Assembly (NCBI GenBank): GCA_947476855.1 | Contig: CANJSR010000073.1 | Span: 1-14,101 of the forward strand | Length of the DNA stretch: 14,101 nt | Reading direction: 5' to 3' | Source: Acetobacteraceae bacterium | GTDB lineage: Bacteria > Pseudomonadota > Alphaproteobacteria > Acetobacterales > Acetobacteraceae | In this document: positions 5,413-12,501 of the stretch, piece after piece | Numbering within the stretch: position 1 is the first letter of the stretch | Layout: each line of letters begins with the position of its first letter | Program-made: the position numbers and the translations under genes | The notes under the pieces: generated by a model | Seen by the model: the letters and a program-made list of their open reading frames with translations, nothing else | Database searches by the model: none | Told to the model about the DNA's origin: nothing

Positions 5413-5601
5413 TCACCCCTGATACGGCACCGTCCCGAACCGTTTCCGGTGCAGTTCGACCAGTTCCGTGACGTCCGTGACCCCCGGCATTACGGCGTCC
5501 GCGCCGCAGGTGGGGCAGAGCGGCGTGATACCGTCATCCACCCAATCGATGATTTCGTGTGCCAGGAACGTGTGGAGACAGGCAAAGCAACCGCACAGCA
5601 T
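5413..5601 (-). CDS. Small CxxC zinc-binding-type cytoplasmic protein
   Basis: A 62-aa protein beginning MLCGCFACLHTFLAHEI with a second cysteine pair in LCPTCGADAVMP. The CGCFxCL...EIxxWxDxGxTxLCPxCGxDxV pattern matches a widespread family of short uncharacterised 'cytoplasmic proteins', so coding is well supported. The two pairs (CxxC-type) probably bind one zinc. The ATG at 5601 is provisional, because its ribosome site is weak (AAGGGA 14 nt away) and family members often have a longer N-terminus. The same frame is open further upstream (…DAPPRRDSRP before the Met), but no ATG is seen there. It is divergent from the glycosyltransferase, with about 32 bp between starts. Confidence 0.7.
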   Translation of the reverse strand: MLCGCFACLHTFLAHEIIDWVDDGITPLCPTCGADAVMPGVTDVTELVELHRKRFGTVPYQG

Positions 5602-5633
5602 CGGCCGGGAATCCCTTCGGGGCGGAGCGTCCC

Positions 5634-7298
5634 ATGATGGCTGATCCTCGCCTGGCTTCGCAAACCCGCGCCGTGCTGGTGCTGATCGGCCTGACGACGG
5701 TGGCGCGGTTGCTGTTCGGGATGGCGACCGGGTTGGGGATGGATGAGAGCTACATGGTCTCCTCCGGTCGCGTGCTGGGGTTGGGCTATTTCGACCATCC
5801 GCCGGCGTCCTGGTGGCTGTCCTGGGGGGCAGCGCGTCTGGCGGGGTCCGAGGCCGCAGTCATCGTCCGCCTGCCCTTCATCGCGCTGTTCGCCCTGTCG
5901 ACCTGGCTGATGTTCCGCCTGGGCTGCGCGGTGGCGGATGCGCGGGCCGGGTTCTGGGCGGCTGTGGCGTTGAATCTATCTCCGGTGTTCGGGGTGACCA
6001 CCGGGACCTGGGTGCTGCCGGACGGGCCGCTGACTTGCGCGCTGCTGGGGGCCGCGCTGTGCCTGGTGCGCGCGACCAGGCAAGCATCAGGCGGTTATGG
6101 CCCCGACGAGAATCCACCGCACAAGGGATGCCGTGACCGGGACGCCCTCCACTGGGATGCCACGCATCGGAGCGCCCAGCACAGGCAGCGCGAGGACGGA
6201 CATAGCCCGGAGCAGCACGATCAGGGCGAGCGCTGGGGCTGGTGGGCAGGCGCCGGACTCTGCGCGGGATTGGCGCTGCTCTCGAAATACACGGCGATCC
6301 TGACGATCGGGGGGGCCTTTCTGTTCCTCGCCTGGGACGGGTTGTCGCGGCTGGGGGCGCTCGGGTCCGATCGAGCAAACCGTCCGTGGCTCCTTCGTCC
6401 CGGCCCCTATCTCGCCGGGGCTCTCGCCATCCTCGTCTTCTCCCCCGTCATCCTTTGGAACGCGACCCACGACTGGGCGTCGTTCGCGTTCCAGGGAGAA
6501 CGCGCCTCCGGCCTGCGCTTCCGCCCTCTCGGTCCCTTGGAGGTCCTGGGCGGCGGCGCCCTGTTCGTCCTGCCCTGGTTCTGGGTCCCGATGATCTGGC
6601 TGGGATGGCGGGCCTTGCGCGGAGGCCCCTCGGCCCACCGCCTGCTGGCCTGCCTCGCCGCCCCGCCGATCATCGGCTTTGCCCTGGTCGCCGCCTGGTC
6701 CGGCCATCGCGTGCTGTTCCACTGGGCCGCGCCCGGCTACCTCATGCTGTTCCCTTTGCTGGGCCAGGCCATCGCGGAACGCATCGACCAGCCCTGGGTG
6801 CGCCGGACCATGGCCGGAACCACCGCCCTGGTCCTGCTCGCGGTCGGTGTGATCGGAGCACAGACGCGCTGGGACGTCCTCGGCCCCGCTCTCGCCGCGG
6901 TGATGCGCAAGGACCCGACATCCGAGGGCGTGGACTGGACCTCTCTGCGCGCCGACCTCAACGCCCGAGGCCTGCTGACGCCGAACACCCTCGTCGGCCT
7001 TCCCAACTGGCGCGACGGCGGCAAGATCGCCCGCGGCCTCGGGCCAGGCATCCCCGTCGTCGTCCTGAACCGTGACTCACGCCAGTTCGGCCTGGCGCAC
7101 CCGACCGCCACCGCGATCGGCCAGGACATGCTGGTGCTGGTCGCCGAACACCCCGAGCAGACGGCCGCGATCCTCGCCCCCCTGTTCGCGCGGTGGGAGC
7201 GGCTGCCCGACTCCCCCGTCCTGCTGCAAGGCCGCGAATTGCGCCGGGTTGCGGTGTTCCGCGCCGAACGCCTGCTGCGCTGGCCGCCCAACGCCTGA
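5634..7298 (+). CDS. GT39-like (ArnT/PMT-type) membrane glycosyltransferase with atypical loop insert
   Basis: A 554-aa polytopic membrane protein. Many hydrophobic segments (about 12-32, 75-97, 105-145, 203-235, 260-280, 310-330, 345-370, 380-400, 415-435) precede a hydrophilic C-terminal domain. The first extracytoplasmic loop carries D37-E38, the acidic pair of the GT-C fold, followed by FDHPP at 53-57. VLPDGPL (127-133) and LLSKYTA (215-221) are typical of family 39 enzymes, which transfer a sugar from a polyprenyl phosphate to lipid or protein. Acceptor and donor are not predictable. The ATG at 5634 (or 5637) follows GGAG at 7-nt spacing; upstream codons lack family resemblance. Residues about 149-200 form a hydrophilic, His/Asp/Gln-rich insert with unusual codons between two membrane segments that are normally joined by a short loop. 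Confidence 0.82.
   Translation: MMADPRLASQTRAVLVLIGLTTVARLLFGMATGLGMDESYMVSSGRVLGLGYFDHPPASWWLSWGAARLAGSEAAVIVRLPFIALFALSTWLMFRLGCAVADARAGFWAAVALNLSPVFGVTTGTWVLPDGPLTCALLGAALCLVRATRQASGGYGPDENPPHKGCRDRDALHWDATHRSAQHRQREDGHSPEQHDQGERWGWWAGAGLCAGLALLSKYTAILTIGGAFLFLAWDGLSRLGALGSDRANRPWLLRPGPYLAGALAILVFSPVILWNATHDWASFAFQGERASGLRFRPLGPLEVLGGGALFVLPWFWVPMIWLGWRALRGGPSAHRLLACLAAPPIIGFALVAAWSGHRVLFHWAAPGYLMLFPLLGQAIAERIDQPWVRRTMAGTTALVLLAVGVIGAQTRWDVLGPALAAVMRKDPTSEGVDWTSLRADLNARGLLTPNTLVGLPNWRDGGKIARGLGPGIPVVVLNRDSRQFGLAHPTATAIGQDMLVLVAEHPEQTAAILAPLFARWERLPDSPVLLQGRELRRVAVFRAERLLRWPPNA
6076..6230. other. Atypical in-frame insert within the glycosyltransferase gene
   Basis: This encodes residues about 148-199 of the glycosyltransferase. 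Codon choice differs from the surroundings: CAA, GCA, TCA, GGT, TAT, AAT, CCA, GGA, CGT, GAT, CAT and AGG cluster here, while flanking codons nearly all end in G or C. Read on the opposite strand the segment gives a hydrophobic peptide ending ILVGAITA. That is partly expected opposite Asp/His/Gln codons. No terminal repeats were found. Confidence 0.5.
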
Positions 7299-7367
7299 TC
7301 CTGTGCGCTTGACACCCGCCCTCCGCGCCCCCTTGTACTCACGCACGACCACCCCAGGGACGGCGTC

Positions 7368-8513
7368 ATGGACAGCAGCCTGCATCAGACATTGACGGCC
7401 TGGCGCCGCCACCTCCACGCCCACCCCGAACTGACCCTGCACGAGAAGGAAACCGCCCGGTTCGTGCGGGAGAAACTGACCGAACTCGGCATCCCCTTCG
7501 AGGCCGGGATCGGCGGCCATGGCGTCGTCGCCACCTTGTCGCGCGGACATTCCAACCGATCGGTCGGGCTGCGCGCCGACATGGACGCCCTGCCGATCGC
7601 CGAGACGACCGGCCTCCCACATGCCTCCACCAACCCCGGCGTCATGCATGCCTGCGGCCACGACGGCCACACCACGTCGCTGCTGGGGGCCGCGGCCCTG
7701 CTGGCGCGCGACCCCTCCTGGACTGGCACGGTGCAGCTTGTCTTCCAGCCGGCGGAGGAAGGCGGCGGGGGCGCCCGCAAGATGATCGCCGACGGGCTGT
7801 TCGACCGTTTCCCGATGGAGCGCATCTTCGGCTACCACAATTGGCCAGGGCTGGAGGCCGGGACGGTCGCCGTGCATGACGGGCCGGTGATGGCCTCGGG
7901 CGGGCGGCTGATCTTCTCGATCAAGGGCCACGGCGGCCACGCCGCTTTGCCCCATCTGACCCGCGACCCGATGATCGCCGCCGCCCATCTGCTGCTGGCC
8001 CTGCAGACGGTCGTGTCCCGCAACGTCGATCCGCTGGACTCGGCCGTGGTGACGATCGGCATCCTCCAGGCCGGATCAGCCGCGAACCAGATCCCAGGGG
8101 AGGCGATCATGCGCGGCACCATGCGGACCCTGCGGATGGCGGTGCGCGACCAGATGGAGGAGTCGATCGCCCGCATCTGCGCCGGCGTCGCCCAGACCTT
8201 CGGCGTGCAGATCGAACCGGAGTTCATCCGCGGCAATCCGGTCACCGCCAACAGCCCCGCCGAACGCGACATGGCGGCCGAGGCGGTGACAACCGCCGGC
8301 CTGCCGCTCCGCCGCGACATGGCCCCGGCGATGACTGGAGAGGACTTCGCCTGGTACCTCGGCGAACGCCCCGGCGCCTTCGTCTGGATCGGCAATGGTC
8401 CGGGAGAGGGCGGGTGCGAACTGCACAACGCGAACTATGATTTTAATGACGCGATCCTGCCGGCGGCGTCGGGGTACCTGGCCGGGGTGGCGAAGCGGGC
8501 GTTGGGGGGATAG
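7368..8513 (+). CDS. M20-family amidohydrolase (hippurate hydrolase / IAA-amino-acid hydrolase type)
   Basis: A 381-aa metallo-aminoacylase. The di-metal site is complete: HACGHDGH (C96, H98), QPAEEGGGG (E130 catalytic, E131), YHNWPG (H157) and the C-terminal ELHNANYDFND (H353). GLRADMDALP (67-76) and the dimerisation-domain GHGGHAA (187-193, with H191 reaching the neighbouring active site) are typical of amidohydrolases that cleave N-acyl or N-aroyl amino acids such as hippurate. The exact substrate is uncertain. ATG at 7368 follows an AGGGACGG ribosome site, and the length matches the family (375-400 aa). It stands alone downstream of the glycosyltransferase (69-bp gap) and is followed by the convergent HepT/MntA pair. 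Confidence 0.9.
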   Translation: MDSSLHQTLTAWRRHLHAHPELTLHEKETARFVREKLTELGIPFEAGIGGHGVVATLSRGHSNRSVGLRADMDALPIAETTGLPHASTNPGVMHACGHDGHTTSLLGAAALLARDPSWTGTVQLVFQPAEEGGGGARKMIADGLFDRFPMERIFGYHNWPGLEAGTVAVHDGPVMASGGRLIFSIKGHGGHAALPHLTRDPMIAAAHLLLALQTVVSRNVDPLDSAVVTIGILQAGSAANQIPGEAIMRGTMRTLRMAVRDQMEESIARICAGVAQTFGVQIEPEFIRGNPVTANSPAERDMAAEAVTTAGLPLRRDMAPAMTGEDFAWYLGERPGAFVWIGNGPGEGGCELHNANYDFNDAILPAASGYLAGVAKRALGG

Positions 8514-8520
8514 GGGGCCG

Positions 8521-8883
8521 TTACTCAGCCAGAGGGTCATCCGGCAATAACGCCGAAAGCACGCTGATCAGCCTGGGCAGGTTCCGCTCCACCACGCCCC
8601 AGACAAGCTGGTCATCGACCGTGGCATAGCCATGGATCAGGACATTCCGGAACGCCACGATCCGCGCCAGATCCGGAACCCGCGCTGCCAGGACAGAATC
8701 GACACGGCGCAGGCCGGCAAAGGCCTCCCCAACGATCTCGAACTGCCGTTCCACGGCGGACCGCAGCATTTCATCGCCGAGATAGTCGTCGAAGTCCCGG
8801 CCGCTCGTGAACCGCGCGATGCGTTCCGCCGCCCGCCTGGCATCCCACAGATACTTCTCCGCCTCCCGCGCCGAACCGGTCAC
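8521..8883 (-). CDS. hepT: HepT-like HEPN-domain toxin (DUF86)
   Basis: A 120-aa all-helical DUF86/HEPN protein. The diagnostic RX4HXY motif is intact as R79-NVLI-H84-G-Y86, within AFRNVLIHGYATVD, and FEIVGEA (48-54) is also typical. HepT toxins are HEPN RNases, and in characterised pairs the partner MntA adds AMP residues to the motif tyrosine to silence the toxin. It starts with GTG at 8883 and overlaps the MntA stop codon by 4 nt (GTGA), so the two are translationally coupled in the order antitoxin then toxin. The gene ends 7 bp from the convergent M20 gene. All key residues are present, so the module is probably active. Confidence 0.88.
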   Translation of the reverse strand: MTGSAREAEKYLWDARRAAERIARFTSGRDFDDYLGDEMLRSAVERQFEIVGEAFAGLRRVDSVLAARVPDLARIVAFRNVLIHGYATVDDQLVWGVVERNLPRLISVLSALLPDDPLAE

Positions 8884-9209
8884 GTCGCCGTGAACAGCGG
8901 CCGCCGCTCCGTCTCTACCCGCCGACGCAGATAAGGATTTTCCAGCGCCGCCTCGGTCACCAGATCGACCGACCGGCCTGAAAGGTCCTCCAACGCCGCG
9001 AGCAGTCCGAAGTAGGCATCCGCGTATGCCCCGGGCGCCATCGGCTCGAAACTGACCAGGAAATCGAGGTCACTGCGCGCTGGTTCAAACCCCGCGCCGG
9101 TCGCCGCCGACCCGAACAGGTCCAGGCGGCGGACGCGGAACCGGCGGCAAATCGCAGCCAGCGCATCCGACGGCTCGGCAGTCAGAAACAGGCTCTCGGT
9201 CTGGATCAT
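8880..9209 (-). CDS. mntA: MntA-like minimal nucleotidyltransferase antitoxin (MNT domain)
   Basis: A 109-aa nucleotidyltransferase with LDLFGSAATG (29-38) followed by SDLDF (46-50). The catalytic G33-S34 and D47/D49 pair are present, and the third acidic residue is D82 in SVDLV. It would AMPylate the neighbouring HepT. ATG at 9209 is preferred over the GTG at 9218 because an AGGGTGG purine run precedes it. A perfect 10-bp palindrome, ACCGATCGGT (9224-9233), lies about 15-25 bp upstream of this ATG and could be the module's autoregulatory site. The gene is on the same strand as, and directly downstream of, the dioxygenase gene, about 50 bp away, so read-through is possible. Confidence 0.88.
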   Translation of the reverse strand: MIQTESLFLTAEPSDALAAICRRFRVRRLDLFGSAATGAGFEPARSDLDFLVSFEPMAPGAYADAYFGLLAALEDLSGRSVDLVTEAALENPYLRRRVETERRPLFTAT

Positions 9210-9223
9210 CCCCGCCACCCTAC

Positions 9224-9233
9224 ACCGATCGGT
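9224..9233. promoter_or_regulatory. 10-bp palindrome upstream of mntA, possible operator
   Basis: ACCGATCGGT is a perfect palindrome in the short gap between the dioxygenase stop and the mntA start. Toxin-antitoxin operons are often autoregulated at such sites, but the arms are short and no second site is visible. Confidence 0.3.
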
Positions 9234-9240
9234 ACATAGT

Positions 9241-9257
9241 GGGCGGCGAAACCGCCC
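9241..9257 (-). terminator. Small hairpin after the dioxygenase gene
   Basis: Stem GGGCGG (9241-9246) pairs with CCGCCC (9252-9257) around loop CGAAA, immediately past the dioxygenase stop codon. No T-run follows on the minus strand, so it is at most a weak terminator or a 3'-end stabiliser. Confidence 0.3.
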
Positions 9258-9258
9258 C

Positions 9259-10086
9259 CTAGGCCCGCATCTCCTTCCCCGTCCCCCGCATCAGGATCGC
9301 CGCATGCGCTCCGGTAATCGCCGCGTGATGGGCCAGCGCGCTCTCGGACATATCGGCGTCCGGCCGTTCCTCGGCCGCGAAATGCCCGAACCGGTCCACG
9401 CCCCGCACCAGCGTCGCCGCGTCATGCGCGCCGGCCACCTGGCGCACATGCGTCGGGATATAGCGGATCGCGAATCCGACCCGCCGCGTGTCTGACGGGT
9501 TGGGATCCGACCCATGGATCAGCCGCACATGGTGCAGCGACATCTCCCCCGCCCGCAGCGGCATCATCACCGCCTGGCGGTCATCGACATCGACCATGAC
9601 CTCCTGCCCGCGGCTCAGCAGGTTCTCGGGGCTGAACGTGTCCCGGTGCGGCACCTGGTCGATCCTGTGCGACCCGGGGATCACCCGCATCGCCCCGTTC
9701 TCGGCGTTGCTGTCGGAAAAAGCGACCCAGGCCGTGATCACGTCCGCCGGATCGAGGCCCCAGTACGTCGAATCCTGGTGCCAGGAGACAAAGCTGCGCG
9801 TCCGAGGCTCCTTGATGAAGAACGACGTCCCCCAGCACAGGATATCCGGCCCGATCACGTCCTCGACCGCGTCCAGGATGCGGGGATGGTGGATCAGGTC
9901 GCTCAGCCAGGTGAACAGCAGATGCGGCTTGTGGCGCAGCTTGCCCGCCAACCGCCCGGCGCTCGCCTCGAAGGCCTCCAGACGACCCCGCAGCGCATGC
10001 GCCTCGGACGCCGCCATCACCGGCACGGGGGAGTAGTAGCCAAGGTCCTCATATTGGCGGACAGCCGCCTCGGTCAGCGCTTTCAT
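9259..10086 (-). CDS. Phytanoyl-CoA dioxygenase (PhyH) family Fe(II)/2-oxoglutarate oxygenase
   Basis: A 275-aa PhyH-type protein. The 2-His-1-carboxylate iron triad is visible as H103-Q-D105 in SWHQDSTYWG and H191 in RLIHGSDPNPSD. R201 or R202 in DTRRVGFAIRYIP is the likely 2-oxoglutarate salt-bridge arginine. The flanking NAENGAMRVIPGSH is characteristic of the family, including ectoine-hydroxylase-like and chlorinating relatives. The Asp in HxD argues for a hydroxylase rather than a halogenase. The substrate is unknown. The start at 10086 is chosen because AGGGAG lies about 9 nt upstream and MKALTEAAVRQYEDLGYY matches the usual N-terminal helix. The gene is divergent from the DUF218 gene, with a 73-bp gap. 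Confidence 0.88.
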   Translation of the reverse strand: MKALTEAAVRQYEDLGYYSPVPVMAASEAHALRGRLEAFEASAGRLAGKLRHKPHLLFTWLSDLIHHPRILDAVEDVIGPDILCWGTSFFIKEPRTRSFVSWHQDSTYWGLDPADVITAWVAFSDSNAENGAMRVIPGSHRIDQVPHRDTFSPENLLSRGQEVMVDVDDRQAVMMPLRAGEMSLHHVRLIHGSDPNPSDTRRVGFAIRYIPTHVRQVAGAHDAATLVRGVDRFGHFAAEERPDADMSESALAHHAAITGAHAAILMRGTGKEMRA

Positions 10087-10144
10087 GGCCCAAACTCCCT
10101 TATCCGGCGGCCGAACCGTGCGTGCCCCGCGCCACAGCGTCAAG

Positions 10145-10150
10145 TATGAT
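10145..10150 (+). promoter_or_regulatory. Possible -10 element just upstream of the DUF218 gene
   Basis: TATGAT begins 15 nt before the ATG. A transcript starting from it would begin about 3 nt before the start codon, giving a nearly leaderless mRNA. This would fit the absence of a ribosome site in front of the ATG. No good -35 is seen. Confidence 0.3.
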
Positions 10151-10159
10151 CAACCGACC

Positions 10160-10654
10160 ATGGCCCCACCCATCATCGTCATTTTCGGCGCCGCCGTCCG
10201 TCCCGACGGCCACCCCAGCGCGACGCTGCGGGAACGGATCGACGCCGCCGCGCGCTTCGGCGCCACACAGCCGGACCCGATCTTCATCCCAACCGGCGGT
10301 CAGGGCCGCTTCGGCGACTCGGAAGCCGAGGTCATGCGCGCGCGCCTGCTAGATCACGGCGTCCCCGCGGAACGGATCATCCTGGAGGATACGGCCACCG
10401 ACACGCTGTCATCGGTCCGCGCGGTGCGCCGCCTGCTGCTGGCGCACAGGCTGAAGGGGGCGGTCCATGTGGCGACCAGCGGCTACCACCAGCCGCGCTG
10501 CGTGGCGCTGCTCTGGCTCGCGGGCATCCGGGCACGACGCGCGCCACAGCCACCAGCGCCGCCAGGACGCTGGTACTGGCGCCTGCGAGAGGTGCCAGCC
10601 CTGCCCTACGACATCGTCCTGGTCATCGGCCTCAGGCTGCTGCGCCGCCTGTAG
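10160..10654 (+). CDS. DUF218 / YdcF-like protein
   Basis: A 164-aa protein starting MAPPIIVIFGAAVRPDG. The DUF218 Rossmann-like core is visible in VIFGAAV (7-13), IPTGGQGRFGDSEAEVM (43-59, the GG...SEA motif), ILEDTATDTLSSVR (74-87) and VATSGYHQPRC (104-114, the typical TSxYH). No N-terminal membrane anchors are present, so this is the short soluble form. Family members (YdcF, SanA, ElyC) are linked to envelope or cofactor functions, but the activity here is unknown. The C-terminal ~30 residues are Pro/Arg-rich followed by a hydrophobic YDIVLVIGLRLLRRL end that might associate with the membrane. ATG 10160 is chosen because the family fold starts at once; no ribosome site is seen. Confidence 0.8.
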   Translation: MAPPIIVIFGAAVRPDGHPSATLRERIDAAARFGATQPDPIFIPTGGQGRFGDSEAEVMRARLLDHGVPAERIILEDTATDTLSSVRAVRRLLLAHRLKGAVHVATSGYHQPRCVALLWLAGIRARRAPQPPAPPGRWYWRLREVPALPYDIVLVIGLRLLRRL

Positions 10655-10666
10655 GACCCGGAACGG

Positions 10667-10999
10667 TCAGCGGTCGCCTTCGTCGTTGTCGGTGTCGATC
10701 TCCGGGACGATCGCATCGGCGTCGTCCTCGAGGTCGTTGGTGTCCTCCAGGACATCCTCCTCCTCGACGTCCTCGACGCCTTCCACCTCGACATCCACAT
10801 CCTCGATGCCAGGCGCGGGCGCCGGCTTCTTCGGACGCTTGTCGTCCACCACATTGCCCACCGGCCGGCGCGGGCGCGGCTGGTCAAGCGGCTGCTCGGT
10901 GCCGCATTTCGGACAGATCGCCGGGGATTTGGTCAAATCATAGAAACGGGCGCTGCAGGCGACGCAAACGCGTTTCGTGCCGAGGTCTGGCTTCGCCAT
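10667..10999 (-). CDS. TIGR02300-type FYDLN acid-domain protein
   Basis: A 110-aa protein beginning [21 protein letters not shown] zinc-ribbon-like N-terminus has CVAC (C12, C15) and CPKC (C29, C32) around the family signature [16 protein letters not shown]. After a Pro/Arg/Lys linker (about 37-65) comes an extremely acidic tail (about 66-110, Asp/Glu/Val-rich). This two-part build is the hallmark of the alphaproteobacterial FYDLN acid-domain family, which has no established function. It is divergent from aroA, and this neighbourhood is conserved in many Alphaproteobacteria. The start at 10999 fits the family N-terminus; longer in-frame Met positions do not. A TTGACA on the minus strand (complement of TGTCAA 11070-11075) may be its -35 element, but the matching -10 is poor. 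Confidence 0.9.
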   Translation of the reverse strand: MAKPDLGTKRVCVACSARFYDLTKSPAICPKCGTEQPLDQPRPRRPVGNVVDDKRPKKPAPAPGIEDVDVEVEGVEDVEEEDVLEDTNDLEDDADAIVPEIDTDNDEGDR

Positions 11000-11083
11000 G
11001 GGAGGGCCCTTCGTCTCCGGACAGGGTCTGCGTTCAAGAGGGCGCGGCCATGCCACCCCGGCGCCGCGCTGTCAAATGGAGAA

Positions 11084-11093
11084 AGCACGTGCT
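11084..11093. promoter_or_regulatory. 10-bp palindrome in the FYDLN-aroA divergent region
   Basis: AGCACGTGCT is a perfect palindrome in the 157-bp gap between the divergent FYDLN and aroA genes. It sits next to a TTGACA-like minus-strand element (complement of 11070-11075). It could be a transcription-factor site; a single short palindrome is weak evidence. Confidence 0.25.
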
Positions 11094-11156
11094 AAGCGCG
11101 CGCTCGCCCGTCCGGACACCCCGACGCGGCCCCAAGACAGCGCCGGAAATCATCCC

Positions 11157-12497
11157 ATGGACCATGCCGCATCCCACCCCTGGGTCTCGCGCCCCGCCGA
11201 TCGGCCCCTGACCGGCCGCATCGCCGTGCCGGGAGACAAGTCGATCAGCCACCGCGCGCTGATGTTCGGCGCGCTCGCCATCGGGGAAACCCGCATCACC
11301 GGCCTGCTGACCGGTGAGGATGTGCTACGCACCGCCGCCGCCATGCGGGCGCTCGGGGCCGAGGTCACGCTCGATTCGGATGGCACCTGGCGCGTCGCCG
11401 GCCGCGGCATCGGCGGCCTCACCGAACCCGCCGACGTCCTCGACATGGGCAATTCCGGCACAGCCGCTCGGCTTTTGTGCGGCATCCTTTCGACCCATCC
11501 GCTGTTCGCGGTCATGACCGGTGACGGCAGCCTGCGCGGCCGCCCGATGCGCCGGGTGACCGAGCCGCTGTCGATGACCGGTGCCCGTTTCGCCTCCCGC
11601 GAAGGCGGCCGCCTGCCGCTGGCGGTCGAGGGCGCGCGTGACCCAATGCCGCTCGAATACCGCGTCCCCGTGCCCTCGGCCCAGGTGAAGTCGGCCGTCC
11701 TGCTCGCCGGCCTGAACGCCCCTGGCGAAACCCGGGTGGAGGAACCCGAGGCCACCCGCGACCACAGCGAAAACATGCTCCGCCACTTCGGCGCGACCGT
11801 GCATGTCGAGGTCCAGGGTCACGGCCGCCTGATCACGCTGCAGGGCCAGCCGGAACTGCGCGCAGCCGATGTGATCGTGCCGGGCGACCCGTCATCCGCC
11901 GCCTTCCCCCTCGTTGCCGCCCTGCTGGTGCCCGGATCGGCGCTGACCATCCCGGCCGTGGGCCTGAACCCGCTCCGCTGCGGCCTGTTCGCCACGCTGA
12001 ACGAAATGGGCGCCGACGTGACCATCCAGAACAGCCGCGTCGAAGGCGGGGAGCCGGTGGGCGACCTGCTGGTCCGCTTCGGCGCGCTGCGTGGGATCGA
12101 GGTCCCGCCGGAACGCGCGCCGAGCATGATCGACGAATACCCGATTCTGGCCGTGGCCGCCGCTGCGGCGCAGGGTACGACGCGCATGCGTGGCCTGAAG
12201 GAACTGCGGGTGAAGGAGAGCGACCGCCTGTCCGCCACCGCCGCCCTGCTGTCGGCCAACGGCGTGAAGGTCACGATCGAGGGCGATGACCTGATCGTCG
12301 AGGGCAATGGCGGTCCGCCGCCCGGTGGCGGCCACGTCGTAACCCACATGGATCACCGCATCGCCATGGCGGCCCTGGTGCTGGGCATGGCCTCCGCGCA
12401 GCCCGTGACGGTGGACGACGCGACCTTCATCGACACCAGCTTCCCCGGCTTCGCCAATCTGATGAACGGCGCCGGGGCGCGCCTGTCGCCGGTCTGA
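11157..12497 (+). CDS. aroA: 3-phosphoshikimate 1-carboxyvinyltransferase (EPSP synthase)
   Basis: A 446-aa enzyme of the shikimate pathway that joins phosphoenolpyruvate and shikimate-3-phosphate. Visible signatures are [18 protein letters not shown] (24-41, with K28 and S29), [12 protein letters not shown] (96-107), [17 protein letters not shown] (174-190), RDHSENML (201-208), [17 protein letters not shown] (320-336), [12 protein letters not shown] (349-360) and DHRIAMA (399-405). The sequence is closest to the class II alphaproteobacterial enzymes by memory of the CP4 protein, but has NSGT where CP4 has an alanine-containing motif. ATG 11157 gives the family N-terminus; a further in-frame ATG at 11076 would add 27 residues of low-complexity sequence. 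cmk starts 4 nt after the stop, so the two are co-transcribed. Confidence 0.95.
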   Translation: MDHAASHPWVSRPADRPLTGRIAVPGDKSISHRALMFGALAIGETRITGLLTGEDVLRTAAAMRALGAEVTLDSDGTWRVAGRGIGGLTEPADVLDMGNSGTAARLLCGILSTHPLFAVMTGDGSLRGRPMRRVTEPLSMTGARFASREGGRLPLAVEGARDPMPLEYRVPVPSAQVKSAVLLAGLNAPGETRVEEPEATRDHSENMLRHFGATVHVEVQGHGRLITLQGQPELRAADVIVPGDPSSAAFPLVAALLVPGSALTIPAVGLNPLRCGLFATLNEMGADVTIQNSRVEGGEPVGDLLVRFGALRGIEVPPERAPSMIDEYPILAVAAAAAQGTTRMRGLKELRVKESDRLSATAALLSANGVKVTIEGDDLIVEGNGGPPPGGGHVVTHMDHRIAMAALVLGMASAQPVTVDDATFIDTSFPGFANLMNGAGARLSPV

Positions 12498-12501
12498 AGC
12501 C

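Noticed and set aside
3617..5416. A 599-codon open frame on the minus strand across the SDR and FAH genes
   Set aside because: It lies opposite two well-supported genes, its translation is His/Arg/Gly-rich without any recognisable motif, and long antisense frames are expected in GC-rich DNA.
6087..6722. Antisense hydrophobic ORF ending ILVGAITA opposite the glycosyltransferase insert as a captured membrane-protein fragment
   Set aside because: Asp, His and Gln codons read as Val, Val/Met and Leu on the other strand, so a hydrophobic antisense reading is expected. No ribosome site or family motif was seen.
7077..7988. Minus-strand open frame across the end of the glycosyltransferase and the M20 gene
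   Set aside because: It spans two unrelated plus-strand genes with clear motifs, and the translation has no family resemblance.
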